From Microbulbifer okhotskensis (GTDB lineage: Bacteria > Pseudomonadota > Gammaproteobacteria > Pseudomonadales > Cellvibrionaceae), in contig NZ_JALBWM010000039.1 of assembly GCF_023895975.1 (NCBI RefSeq), positions 1 to 37,876 on the forward strand: a stretch of DNA of 37,876 bases, in the 5' to 3' direction. Shown here piece after piece: positions 9,888 through 18,807 of this stretch (positions are counted from its first letter, which is position 1; each line of letters opens with the position of its first letter). Under the pieces are notes generated by a model that ran no database searches, was not told the DNA's origin, and worked only from the letters and a program-made list of their open reading frames with translations. Both the position numbers and the translations under genes were made by a program.

Positions 9888-10412
9888 TTAAAAATTATCG
9901 GTACGGGTAAACAAGCCTACGCGAAGATCCTTTGCTGTGTAAATTTCCCTTCCATCAACAGAGACACTACCGTTGCCAATACCCATAACCAGTCTCCGCT
10001 CAACGATCCGGCTCACTTGGACATGATAAGTCACCTTTTTGCTGGTGGGGAGAATTTGGCCGGTAAACTTGACCTCGCCACAACCCAACGCACGGCCGCG
10101 GCCAGGGTTGCCTTTCCAGCCCAAAAAATAGCCTAATAGCTGCCACATGGCATCCAGACCCAGGCATCCGGGCATGACGGGGTCGCCGGGGAAGTGACAG
10201 TCGAAGAACCAGAGGTCGGGCTGAATATCAAGCTCGGCGATCAACTCGCCTTTGCCGAAGGCTCCGCCTTCTTTGGAAATATGGGTGATGCGGTCCAGCA
10301 TCAGCATATTGGGAGCCGGCAGTTGGGCATTGCCCGGGCCGAACATTTCACCGCGGGAGCAAGTCAGAAGTTCCTCTCTGGTATACTCACTTTTTTGTAC
10401 GAAATTACTCAT
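9888..10412 (-). CDS. fabA: 3-hydroxydecanoyl-ACP dehydratase/isomerase
   Basis: FabA dehydrates 3-hydroxydecanoyl-ACP and isomerises the trans-2 to the cis-3 double bond, the entry to unsaturated fatty acids. At 174 residues it has the normal length. The active-site histidine lies in [12 protein letters not shown] (His73) and the aspartate in GLDAMWQL (Asp87). Two ATG codons are adjacent (10415 and 10412); the second is better spaced from the GGGGAA ribosome-binding site. fabA-fabB forms the expected operon, transcribed away from galU. Confidence 0.97.
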   Translation of the reverse strand: MSNFVQKSEYTREELLTCSRGEMFGPGNAQLPAPNMLMLDRITHISKEGGAFGKGELIAELDIQPDLWFFDCHFPGDPVMPGCLGLDAMWQLLGYFLGWKGNPGRGRALGCGEVKFTGQILPTSKKVTYHVQVSRIVERRLVMGIGNGSVSVDGREIYTAKDLRVGLFTRTDNF

Positions 10413-10415
10413 CAT

Positions 10416-10730
10416 TTCCCCGTTAGTGGGTGGTTATGCAATTAAGAGTGGGCACTTTTGCAAGAGCGGGCATTCTAAGGGCTGTGCGTCGCTTGTCCAG
10501 TCAGTCAGGAGGCTTTTTGTGACTGGCGTGAGAATTACCCTCACAAATACTGGCTTTTTAGCACGCTAAAACCCTAATTTATTTGGCTGGTTCAGGTTTT
10601 TATCCTCGGGGAAATCACATTTTGGACCAAGTCTAACGTTATCGTGTGTAAGTGCTCGTACCACGACGCTATGATAAGTTGCAGCCCTGCGCGGGGGAGC
10701 GCTGATTTAAATGTTATTTGGGGGAGCATA
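10416..10730. other. Divergent fabA/galU control region with successive inverted repeats
   Basis: This 315-base gap has no convincing gene. It holds three consecutive inverted repeats: CCAGTCA 10497-10503 with TGACTGG 10520-10526; GTGAG 10528-10532 with CTCAC 10540-10544; and TTTTAGC 10556-10562 with GCTAAAA 10565-10571. A TATGAT at about 10670 could be a -10 for galU. I could not match these repeats to a known FabR, DesT or FadR operator. Confidence 0.4.
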
Positions 10731-11582
10731 ATGCTCAAGAAATGCCTATTTCCGGTTGCTGGCTACGGTACTCGTTTTCTTCCTGCCACTAAGGCAATGC
10801 CGAAAGAGATGTTACCTTTGGTTAATAAGCCGCTGGTCCAATATGGTGTAGAAGAGGCCATTGAGGCGGGGCTGTCTGAAATCGGTTTTGTCACTGGGCG
10901 CGGCAAGCGCGCGATTGAAGATCACTTTGACACCAACTTTGAGCTGGAGCACCAAATCGCAGGTACGGGTAAAGAGCGTTACCTGGATTCAGTGCGCCAA
11001 GTCATCGATAAAGCCAGCTTCTCTTATACCCGCCAGGGCGAAATGCGGGGTTTGGGGGATGCGATTCTCCAAGGGCACCGCCTGGTGGGGGATGAGCCGT
11101 TTGCTGTCGTACTGGCTGACGACTTGTGCCTGAATGCAGATATGGGTGTGTTAGGACAAATGGTCCAACTTTATAAGCAATTCCGCTGCAGTATCGTCGC
11201 TGTTGAGGAAGTGCCGAAGGAGCAGATACATAAGTTTGGTGTGATCGCCGGCAATGAAATCAAGCCAGGCCTGTATCAGGTCACTGATATGGTTGAGAAG
11301 CCTGCGGCAGAAGAAGCGCCGAGCAATATGGCGATTATAGGCCGCTATATTTTGACCCCGGATATTTTTGACCTGATTCGCGATACACCGCCGGGGAAAA
11401 ATGGCGAAGTTCAGATCACCGATGCGCTTCTGGCACAAGCCAAACAGGGGTGCGTATTGGCTTATGCTTTCAAAGGACGCCGCTTTGACTGTGGGTCTGT
11501 AGACGGCTTTATTGATGCGACGAATCACGTCTACGAAAACGTGTATTTACCCGAGCAGTTGGCCCAGGAGAAAGGCCAGTGA
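10731..11582 (+). CDS. galU: UTP-glucose-1-phosphate uridylyltransferase
   Basis: GalU makes UDP-glucose, the donor for lipopolysaccharide core, capsule and osmoregulated glucans. The 283-residue protein begins [30 protein letters not shown], which contains the nucleotide-binding [16 protein letters not shown] signature, and later shows [14 protein letters not shown] and [15 protein letters not shown] 10731 is chosen over an upstream in-frame start at 10644 because it has GGGGGAG just upstream and matches the family N-terminus. Its TGA overlaps the GTG start of the phosphomannomutase by four bases, so the two are translationally coupled. Confidence 0.96.
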   Translation: MLKKCLFPVAGYGTRFLPATKAMPKEMLPLVNKPLVQYGVEEAIEAGLSEIGFVTGRGKRAIEDHFDTNFELEHQIAGTGKERYLDSVRQVIDKASFSYTRQGEMRGLGDAILQGHRLVGDEPFAVVLADDLCLNADMGVLGQMVQLYKQFRCSIVAVEEVPKEQIHKFGVIAGNEIKPGLYQVTDMVEKPAAEEAPSNMAIIGRYILTPDIFDLIRDTPPGKNGEVQITDALLAQAKQGCVLAYAFKGRRFDCGSVDGFIDATNHVYENVYLPEQLAQEKGQ

Positions 11583-12925
11583 ACGAGCTGACCTGCTTTA
11601 AGGCCTATGACCTTCGTGGCCGGGTTCCAGATGAACTCAATGTCGATGTTGCCTATCGTGTGGGCCGCGCCTTTGCCCAGTTTTTAGACGCTCGTCGAGT
11701 GGTAGTGGGACACGATATCCGACTTACCAGTAGTGAGCTGACTGATGCATTGATAAATGGCTTGCGCGATGCGGGCACTGATGTGTTTCATATTGGTGAG
11801 TGCGGTACAGAAGAGGTGTACTTTGCCAATTTCCATGGGGGGTTTGATGGTGGTATCTGCGTTACTGCCAGCCACAACCCGATGGACTACAACGGTATGA
11901 AGTTTGTCCGGGAGGGCAGTAGTCCGATTAGTGGCGATACTGGCTTATTGGACATCAAACGCTTGGCCGAGGAAAACAACTTTAGTCCAGTGGAAAAGAG
12001 AGGTGATTTGCAGCGATTTGAACACCGCGCCGATTTTGTACAGCATTTGCTGGGCTATATCGATAGGGCTGCCTTAACCCCCCTAAAGCTGGTGATCAAT
12101 GCAGGTAACGGTGGGGCGGGTGTTGTTGCTGATGCCCTCGCACCGCATTTACCGTTTGAATTTGTCCGGGTGCATCACCAGCCCGATGGTAACTTCCCCA
12201 ATGGAATTCCCAACCCAATATTACCGGAAAACCGGGCTTCCACTGCCGAAGCGGTGCGCCAGAGCGGCGCTGATTTTGGAATAGCGTGGGACGGTGATTT
12301 TGATCGGTGTTTCTTCTTCGATGAAAGCGGTGATTTTATCGAAGGGTATTACGTTGTTGGTCTGCTCGCAGAAGCGTTTCTGGCAAAAAATAAAGGTGCC
12401 AAGGTTGTTCATGATCCGAGGCTGCTCTGGAATACGGAAGATATTGTCAGTTCTGCCGGTGGAGAACCCGTGCAAAGTAAAACCGGGCATGCCTTTATCA
12501 AGGAGCGCATGCGGAAGGAAGATGCCATTTACGGCGGTGAAATGAGTGCGCATCATTACTTCCGTGACTTTGCTTACTGTGACAGTGGCATGATCCCGTG
12601 GTTGCTAGTCGCTGAGCTGGTAAGTCGCAGTGGTAAGCCCCTGTCACAGCTAGTTGGGGAGCGTATGGCTGCATTTCCATGCTCGGGGGAAATCAATTCC
12701 AAGGTGCAGGATGCCGCAGCGTTACTGAAAACGGCTGAGGAAAAATATGGTCCCGCTGCGGAAAGTGTTGAGCACGTGGATGGACTGAGCATCGCGTACC
12801 CCGAGTGGCGATTTAATCTGCGAATGTCAAATACTGAGCCGGTGGTTCGATTGAACGTAGAATCCCGGGGAGATGAGGCATTGATGCGAGAGAAAACAGA
12901 GGAGCTGCTTCAACTGATTGGTTGA
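11579..12925 (+). CDS. Phosphomannomutase/phosphoglucomutase
   Basis: A 448-residue alpha-D-phosphohexomutase (CpsG/ManB/AlgC type) that converts hexose-6-phosphate to hexose-1-phosphate. It feeds ManC (GDP-mannose) and possibly GalU (glucose-1-phosphate). Catalytic Ser98 lies in [12 protein letters not shown], the metal-binding loop is DGDFDRCFF, the sugar-recognition loop is [10 protein letters not shown], and the phosphate-binding loop is [11 protein letters not shown]. The GEMSAHH loop is typical of enzymes using both mannose and glucose phosphates. The start is GTG 11579, overlapping galU by four bases. The coupling to galU suggests one polysaccharide precursor operon, while manC lies 6 kb away. 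Confidence 0.93.
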   Translation: MNELTCFKAYDLRGRVPDELNVDVAYRVGRAFAQFLDARRVVVGHDIRLTSSELTDALINGLRDAGTDVFHIGECGTEEVYFANFHGGFDGGICVTASHNPMDYNGMKFVREGSSPISGDTGLLDIKRLAEENNFSPVEKRGDLQRFEHRADFVQHLLGYIDRAALTPLKLVINAGNGGAGVVADALAPHLPFEFVRVHHQPDGNFPNGIPNPILPENRASTAEAVRQSGADFGIAWDGDFDRCFFFDESGDFIEGYYVVGLLAEAFLAKNKGAKVVHDPRLLWNTEDIVSSAGGEPVQSKTGHAFIKERMRKEDAIYGGEMSAHHYFRDFAYCDSGMIPWLLVAELVSRSGKPLSQLVGERMAAFPCSGEINSKVQDAAALLKTAEEKYGPAAESVEHVDGLSIAYPEWRFNLRMSNTEPVVRLNVESRGDEALMREKTEELLQLIG

Positions 12926-12951
12926 CGTCCAGCTACTGGTATTACCTCGAG

Positions 12952-12983
12952 AAAAGCCCTGCATTTGCAGGGCTTTTTGTTTT
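12952..12983 (+). terminator. Intrinsic terminator of galU-phosphomannomutase operon
   Basis: AAAAGCCCTGC (12952-12962), an ATTT loop and GCAGGGCTTTTT (12967-12978) form a strong stem with an A-run on the left and a T-rich tail on the right. It follows the phosphomannomutase stop by about 27 bases and can also work on the minus strand for the convergent gene at 13037. Confidence 0.9.
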
Positions 12984-13036
12984 GGGGGTTGGTATCGGAG
13001 TTTAGAGGGCGAGTTTTCTGTGAAGCCCGTCTGCAC

Positions 13037-13672
13037 TCAAATACACATTACGAAATTCGGGTAACGGCTTGGATTGGGCCTTTGGGGGGGGTTGACGTGT
13101 TGGGCAAAGATCTGCCACTGACTATTGACGCGGACACCAACGATAGAGGCAAAGTCTGTGTAAGTGTGATGGTAGGGTTTAAGTGAAGATTGCCCAAAGG
13201 ACCTTTGAATTTTTCCAAAAACCCAGAATTTCCCGCCGTTGATAAGGGCATTGTGGGTGGAGAGACCGTTTAGTCCCTCTTTTGCTCTGGGGCGAATATG
13301 TGCAACTACAGGCATATTTGCGTTGTGGCCACCAATGCAGAAACAGCAATCACTGAGCTGTCCAGTAACCATAATATCGGCGCCACTGCGCATTTGGCAA
13401 GGTTCTATACGGTCAATAGAAAAGGCTTCTTCCCGGTCAATCATCCGGATGTTGTGTACCTTGGCGGTAATTGGGTCGCCAATGAAGATTCCCATGGGGT
13501 CGAAGGTGAAAGACTCGTTTGGCAAGCCCTCGCCAGACTGGCTCTGAGTGTAGGCCCCGAATTGATAATCCATTACCCCAGTTTTTGAGTAGCCGGTAAT
13601 CTTCACCAGATTATTTTTCAAAAATAATTCGAGGTATTTTTTCAGTTGATACAGTGCAGTAGAGCTTCTCAC
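13037..13672 (-). CDS. Orphan protein with a CNF1/BLF1/CheD-like glutamine deamidase motif
   Basis: A 211-residue protein without a signal peptide or membrane segment. The central stretch MVTGQLSDCCFCIGG places Thr103 six residues before Cys109, and His125 follows in MPVVAHIRPR, 16 residues on. The same T-x5-C ... H geometry defines the catalytic centre of CheD and of the toxins CNF1 and BLF1 (LSGC-type motif), which deamidate glutamines in target proteins. Known spacings from Cys to His vary between about 12 and 17. Here LSDC replaces the common LSGC. I infer a cytoplasmic or delivered deamidase; no immunity partner or secretion marker is adjacent. The GTG start at 13672 has AGGAA directly against it, so the true start is uncertain. 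An eight-base G run (13084-13091) lies in its 3' part. Confidence 0.5.
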   Translation of the reverse strand: MRSSTALYQLKKYLELFLKNNLVKITGYSKTGVMDYQFGAYTQSQSGEGLPNESFTFDPMGIFIGDPITAKVHNIRMIDREEAFSIDRIEPCQMRSGADIMVTGQLSDCCFCIGGHNANMPVVAHIRPRAKEGLNGLSTHNALINGGKFWVFGKIQRSFGQSSLKPYHHTYTDFASIVGVRVNSQWQIFAQHVNPPQRPNPSRYPNFVMCI

Positions 13673-13841
13673 TTCCTGATCTCTCTATACCAATTGCAGT
13701 TTGGTTTATTATTTGTTGCCCGGGTAAAGTCGAAATTTATAAGATAAAATACCGGGCGGAACAATCGTACCGAATATTGGCTGGCTTATGGAAAAAGGTG
13801 CGAATGGAGGGGCGGATTGGGTCAAGAAAAATCGGCCCGGT

Positions 13842-13922
13842 GGGTAAATTGCAGTAGCGACAGGGCAGGGTATACCGGGTTTTACTGGGATGTTTTTACC
13901 CAGACTGCTACTGCAATCTGGG
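13842..13922. other. Competing inverted repeats between ispB and the deamidase-like gene
   Basis: ATTGCAGTAGC (13848-13858) is an exact complement of GCTACTGCAAT (13907-13917). A second pair, GGGTAAA (13842-13848) with TTTACCC (13895-13901), and a local hairpin, CCCAGA (13899-13904) with TCTGGG (13917-13922), overlap the same bases. These pairings cannot all form at once. The rest of the 261-base gap is AT-rich near 13736-13741 (TATAAA on the minus strand), a possible -10 for the gene at 13672. Confidence 0.45.
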
Positions 13923-13933
13923 CTGCTGTTGTT

Positions 13934-14896
13934 TTAAACGTTTCTTTCTATGGCGAAGCTCGCTAATTGCTGCAGAGCTGTTTTTTGTTCGCTGCCGGGC
14001 ATAAACGCAAGCTGCTCTTTAGCATCCTCTACCGCAGCGCGAGCACGCTCCATGGTGTAGTCGAGAGCACCGCAGGCCTCAATAGCTTCGACAATTTGGG
14101 GCAGTTTCTCTGCGCTGCGCTGTTTGATCGCTTCTTTAACAAGTTGAGCTTGCTCTGTACTGCCGTTGGCCATGGTGTAGATCAACGGCAAAGTTGGCTT
14201 GCCCTCGGCTAGATCGTCACCCACATTTTTACCCAGTTCCTCTGGGTTACCACGATAGTCGAGGGCGTCATCAACCAGTTGGAAGGCGAGCCCCAGATAG
14301 CGGCCATAAAGCTTCAGAGAGGCTTGCTCTTCGCTGGAGCAGCCAGTCAACACCGCTGCAGTTTCACAAGCGGCTTCGAACAAGGCGCCGGTCTTCTTGT
14401 GGATAACGATGAAATAATTTTCTTCGCTCACCGTTGGATCGCCGGCATTGACCAGCTGCTGGACCTCGCCCTCGGCAATGGTGTTGGTGGTGTCGGATAG
14501 GATCGCCATAACACGCATGTCTTGCAGGGCGATCATCATTTGAAATGCGCGCGAATAGAGAAAATCTCCTACCAGGACGCTGGGAGCGTTGCCCCATTTG
14601 GCGTTGGCGGTGAGGCGGCCACGGCGCATATCGGAGGTGTCTACCACATCATCGTGGAGTAGAGTGGCAGTGTGGATAAATTCGATAATCGTAGCGAGGT
14701 CGATATGGCCTTCACCGCGATAGCCGCAAGCCCTGGCGCAGAGTAGTACCAGGAGTGGACGCAAGCGCTTACCTCCAGCTTCTACCAAATAGTGGCCTAT
14801 ATTTTCCACCAGGGGGACATCCGAGTGCAGTTGGTCGAGGATGCGCTGGTTGACCGCGGCAAAGTCTTCGGCGGCGACCTTGTGAAAAGGCAGCAT
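13934..14896 (-). CDS. ispB: Octaprenyl (polyprenyl) diphosphate synthase
   Basis: A trans-prenyltransferase of 320 residues that builds the ubiquinone side chain from farnesyl and isopentenyl diphosphates. Both aspartate-rich motifs are present: DDVVD at 82-86 and DDALD at 209-213, with GGKRLRPLLVLL before the first. It is divergent from rplU across about 240 bases, the classical gammaproteobacterial arrangement. GGAA precedes the ATG. Product chain length (C40 or C45) cannot be read from the sequence. Confidence 0.96.
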   Translation of the reverse strand: MLPFHKVAAEDFAAVNQRILDQLHSDVPLVENIGHYLVEAGGKRLRPLLVLLCARACGYRGEGHIDLATIIEFIHTATLLHDDVVDTSDMRRGRLTANAKWGNAPSVLVGDFLYSRAFQMMIALQDMRVMAILSDTTNTIAEGEVQQLVNAGDPTVSEENYFIVIHKKTGALFEAACETAAVLTGCSSEEQASLKLYGRYLGLAFQLVDDALDYRGNPEELGKNVGDDLAEGKPTLPLIYTMANGSTEQAQLVKEAIKQRSAEKLPQIVEAIEACGALDYTMERARAAVEDAKEQLAFMPGSEQKTALQQLASFAIERNV

Positions 14897-14959
14897 GTGG
14901 GAGTTCCTTATACGACTGGATTGGACACCTCCCGGGGTCCGGGTGGTGAAGGGGTGCTA

Positions 14960-14988
14960 TTGTATCAACCCGGCGAATTGATTAGAAT
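14960..14988 (+). promoter_or_regulatory. Candidate sigma-70 promoter for rplU-rpmA
   Basis: TTGTAT (14960-14965) and TAGAAT (14983-14988) are separated by 17 bases and followed by a GC-rich discriminator, as expected for a stringently controlled ribosomal-protein promoter. It would leave a leader of about 140 bases before rplU. The -35 is weak. Confidence 0.4.
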
Positions 14989-15135
14989 CTGCGCCCCGCC
15001 ATTTGCGGGCCCTTTGCGGCTGTGGGGCCGCTTAGTGAATAGATGTTAAACAAACGGCGCAAGCTCCAGAAACGCGGAACAGTGACTTTTTAGTCCTCCC
15101 GCTGCTTCGTGTCGTCCATACCGGAGCATAGAAAT

Positions 15136-15447
15136 ATGTACGCAGTTTTTGAGAGCGGTGGCAAGCAACACCGTGTAGAAGAAGGCGAAGTTCTTCGCCT
15201 GGAGAAGCTGGAAGTAGCTACTGGCGAATCCATCGATTTTGATAAAGTGTTGATGGTGGTCGATGGTGACAATATCAACATTGGCGCCCCCGTCGTAGGC
15301 GGCGCTAAGGTGTCAGCTGAAGTGGTAAGCCACGGCCGCGGTGAGAAGGTGACCATCATCAAATTCCGTCGTCGTAAGCACTCCATGAAGCGCCAGGGCC
15401 ACCGTCAGTGGTACACCGAAGTTAAAATCACTGGCATCAAGGCATAG
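15136..15447 (+). CDS. rplU: 50S ribosomal protein L21
   Basis: A 103-residue L21 beginning [18 protein letters not shown], with the C-terminal [22 protein letters not shown] typical of bacterial L21, which binds 23S rRNA. ATG 15136 is chosen because it gives the family N-terminus and has GGAG about ten bases upstream; an in-frame ATG at 15109 would add nine unsupported residues. rpmA follows after 14 bases with its own GAGGAG site. Confidence 0.97.
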   Translation: MYAVFESGGKQHRVEEGEVLRLEKLEVATGESIDFDKVLMVVDGDNINIGAPVVGGAKVSAEVVSHGRGEKVTIIKFRRRKHSMKRQGHRQWYTEVKITGIKA

Positions 15448-15461
15448 AGGAGTAACGACTC

Positions 15462-15719
15462 ATGGCACATAAGAAAGCTGGCGGTAGTACGCGAAATGGT
15501 CGCGATTCCGAGAGTAAACGCCTGGGCGTTAAGCGCTTTGGCGGTCAGTCTGTAGCAGCAGGCAACATCATCGTTCGTCAGCGTGGTACCAAGTTCCACG
15601 CCGGTGTTAACGTTGGTATGGGCAAGGACCACACCCTGTTCGCCACTGCGGACGGCGTTGTGAAGTTCGAAGTGAAGGGTCCCAATAGCCGCAAGTTCGT
15701 TTCTATCGAAACTGCTTAA
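15462..15719 (+). CDS. rpmA: 50S ribosomal protein L27
   Basis: An 85-residue L27 starting [20 protein letters not shown]; its N-terminus reaches the peptidyl-transferase centre. The N-terminus begins directly with AHKKAGG, so there is no cleavable extension of the Firmicutes type. It is cotranscribed with rplU and followed by a strong terminator. Confidence 0.98.
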   Translation: MAHKKAGGSTRNGRDSESKRLGVKRFGGQSVAAGNIIVRQRGTKFHAGVNVGMGKDHTLFATADGVVKFEVKGPNSRKFVSIETA

Positions 15720-15742
15720 GCGGCCACAAGCCCGAGCTTCAT

Positions 15743-15771
15743 AAAAAGCCCCGCAATAGCGGGGCTTTTTT
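15743..15771 (+). terminator. Intrinsic terminator after rplU-rpmA
   Basis: AAAAAGCCCCGC, an AATA loop and GCGGGGCTTTTTT form a perfect 12-bp stem with a T-run, 23 bases after the rpmA stop. Confidence 0.93.
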
Positions 15772-15856
15772 GTTGGATAAGCGCCGCTTACGGTATTGGG
15801 AAGTTGGGGTGGCAGGTGCCCGCCAGGGGCGGCTTGTCGGCTGGTATGATGATAAG

Positions 15857-15876
15857 GGTATACGAATTTGTATACC
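15857..15876. promoter_or_regulatory. 20-bp palindrome upstream of obgE
   Basis: GGTATACGAATTTGTATACC is a dyad with 7-bp perfect arms (GGTATAC / GTATACC); only one pair in the centre is mismatched. It ends 33 bases before the obgE ATG, where a promoter or operator would be expected. No regulator is recognised. Confidence 0.45.
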
Positions 15877-15882
15877 GGGTGA

Positions 15883-17115
<1,233 letters not shown>

Positions 17116-17196
17116 GTTACTGTAGGGCGAATTGAAGCGCTCTCGGCATAGTCGGTTTCTAGTGGCTGAAAAATAATTTTGTCCTGAGGGGGAAGC

Positions 17197-18333
17197 ATGG
17201 AGTCCATAGCAGTATCCCGCCGGGGGCTCTCCAGAGCCAGGCGCTGGGTGATAAAAATCGGTAGCGCTTTGCTGACCAATAATGGTCGTGGAGTGAACGA
17301 TGAGGCTATCTCTGCCTGGGTTACGCAGATGGCCGGTTTGCGTAAGGGGGGTGTAGAGGTCGTATTGGTTTCATCGGGTGCTGTGGCTGCGGGCATGGAT
17401 CGGCTGGGCTGGCGTCGCAGGCCTGAGTCTATCCATCAGTTGCAGGCGGCGGCTGCAGTGGGGCAAAGTCATTTGGTGCAGGTTTACGAGCAGGCTTTTG
17501 GTCGCTTTGATATTCGTAGTGCCCAGATTCTGCTGGACCACGATGATCTTTCCAATCGCACCCGATACCTGAATGCGCGCAGCACCTTGCGAACCCTCCT
17601 TTCTCTGGGTGCCGTGCCCATCGTTAATGAAAATGACACCGTAGTCACTGACGAAATACGTTTCGGTGATAACGACACGCTGGCGGCCCTGGTTGCGAAT
17701 CTGGTAGAGGCGGATGCGCTGCTGATTTTAACGGATGCAGACGGGTTGTTTACGGAGGACCCTCGGGATAACCCTGATGCGGAGTTAATTGGGGAGGCCT
17801 CTGCATTGGATGCCAGGCTTCTAGATATGGCGGGAGGCTCTCGTAGCGGCTTGGGTCGCGGCGGTATGACGACCAAGGTGCGTGCAGCCCAGCTTGCGGC
17901 GCGTTCAGGTGCGAGTACTGTGATTGTGGGGGGCGCTGCGGAGGCGGTAATTGAGCGGGTTTGCGCAGGCCACTCACTGGGTACCTTGTTACTTCCTGAG
18001 GCCGACCCCTTGGCTGCTCGCAAGCGCTGGTTGGCTGGGCAGTTGCAGGTACGCGGCAGCCTGGTGGTGGATGGTGGTGCTGAGGTTGCTCTGACTGAGG
18101 GAGGCGGTAGCCTGCTGGCGGTGGGTGTTACTGCTGTGGAAGGGCGTTTCAGGCGTGGCGACCTGGTTTCTTGTCGGAATAGTGTGGGTTGTGAAATCGC
18201 TCGGGGTTTGGCTAATTACGATAGTAGTGATAGCGGTAGAATTCTCGGTCAGTCATCGGAGCGCTTTGTCGATCTTTTGGGTTATCGGGATGATGACGAG
18301 TTGATTCATCGGGATAATCTGATCCTACTGTGA
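17197..18333 (+). CDS. proB: Glutamate 5-kinase
   Basis: ProB phosphorylates glutamate, the first and feedback-controlled step of proline synthesis. The 378-residue protein has an amino-acid kinase domain ([70 protein letters not shown]). A C-terminal PUA domain runs from about residue 285 ([23 protein letters not shown]). The ribosome-binding site GAGGGGGAAG precedes the ATG. It follows obgE in the conserved order and is closed by the long terminator at 18341-18389. Confidence 0.97.
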   Translation: MESIAVSRRGLSRARRWVIKIGSALLTNNGRGVNDEAISAWVTQMAGLRKGGVEVVLVSSGAVAAGMDRLGWRRRPESIHQLQAAAAVGQSHLVQVYEQAFGRFDIRSAQILLDHDDLSNRTRYLNARSTLRTLLSLGAVPIVNENDTVVTDEIRFGDNDTLAALVANLVEADALLILTDADGLFTEDPRDNPDAELIGEASALDARLLDMAGGSRSGLGRGGMTTKVRAAQLAARSGASTVIVGGAAEAVIERVCAGHSLGTLLLPEADPLAARKRWLAGQLQVRGSLVVDGGAEVALTEGGGSLLAVGVTAVEGRFRRGDLVSCRNSVGCEIARGLANYDSSDSGRILGQSSERFVDLLGYRDDDELIHRDNLILL

Positions 18334-18340
18334 GGCGAAG

Positions 18341-18389
18341 CGGCAGGCACAAAAAAGCCCCGCCGTGCGGGGCTTTTTTGTGCCTGCCG
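18341..18389. terminator. Bidirectional terminator with a perfect 23-bp stem
   Basis: Bases 18341-18363 and 18367-18389 are exact reverse complements separated by a three-base CGT loop. The core GCCCCGC / GCGGGGC is flanked by A6 and T6 runs, so it works in both directions between the convergent proB and rpsT. The stem continues beyond the A/T runs through GGCAGGCAC, which is unusually long. Confidence 0.95.
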
Positions 18390-18398
18390 TCTAATAGA

Positions 18399-18665
18399 TT
18401 AGGCGGCTAGAGCTTTAACCTGAGCATTCAGGCGGCTCTTGTGACGAGCAGCTTTATTCTTGTGAATAATGCCTTTGTCTGCCATGCGGTCGATAACGGG
18501 AACTGCTTCTGCGTATGCAGTCTTTGCTGTTTCAGCGTCGCCTGCATCGATGGCTGCAACTACCTTCTTGATGTAGGTGCGCACCATGGAGCGCAGACTG
18601 GCGTTATGCATGCGGCGCTTGTCGTTCTGGCGCGCGCGTTTCTTCGCTTGAGGTGAGTTGGCCAC
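18399..18665 (-). CDS. rpsT: 30S ribosomal protein S20
   Basis: An 88-residue S20 ([17 protein letters not shown]...[19 protein letters not shown]) that binds 16S rRNA early in 30S assembly. The start is GTG at 18665, giving the exact family N-terminus, with AGGAG six bases upstream. A non-ATG start fits this gene: E. coli rpsT uses UUG and is translationally autoregulated. A longer in-frame ATG at 18764 overlaps the promoter and is not used. Confidence 0.97.
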   Translation of the reverse strand: MANSPQAKKRARQNDKRRMHNASLRSMVRTYIKKVVAAIDAGDAETAKTAYAEAVPVIDRMADKGIIHKNKAARHKSRLNAQVKALAA

Positions 18666-18732
18666 CGGTTGCTCCTGTCTGGAATCTGTAAATCTGTAAC
18701 TAACAGGCCCTTGGGCCCGATCGGGACGCGAC

Positions 18733-18760
18733 ATTATCCCCACAGTTGGTTGTTTGTCAA
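18733..18760 (-). promoter_or_regulatory. Strong sigma-70 promoter of rpsT
   Basis: Read on the minus strand, a perfect TTGACA (18760-18755) and GATAAT (18738-18733) are 16 bases apart. A GC-rich discriminator (GTCGCGTCCC) follows, as in stringently controlled ribosomal promoters. It separates rpsT expression from the sensor-kinase gene upstream. Confidence 0.75.
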
Positions 18761-18807
18761 CCATCGAGAGGTCAGTCGGAAGAATAAGTCCCCAATCTGC
18801 AGTGCGG

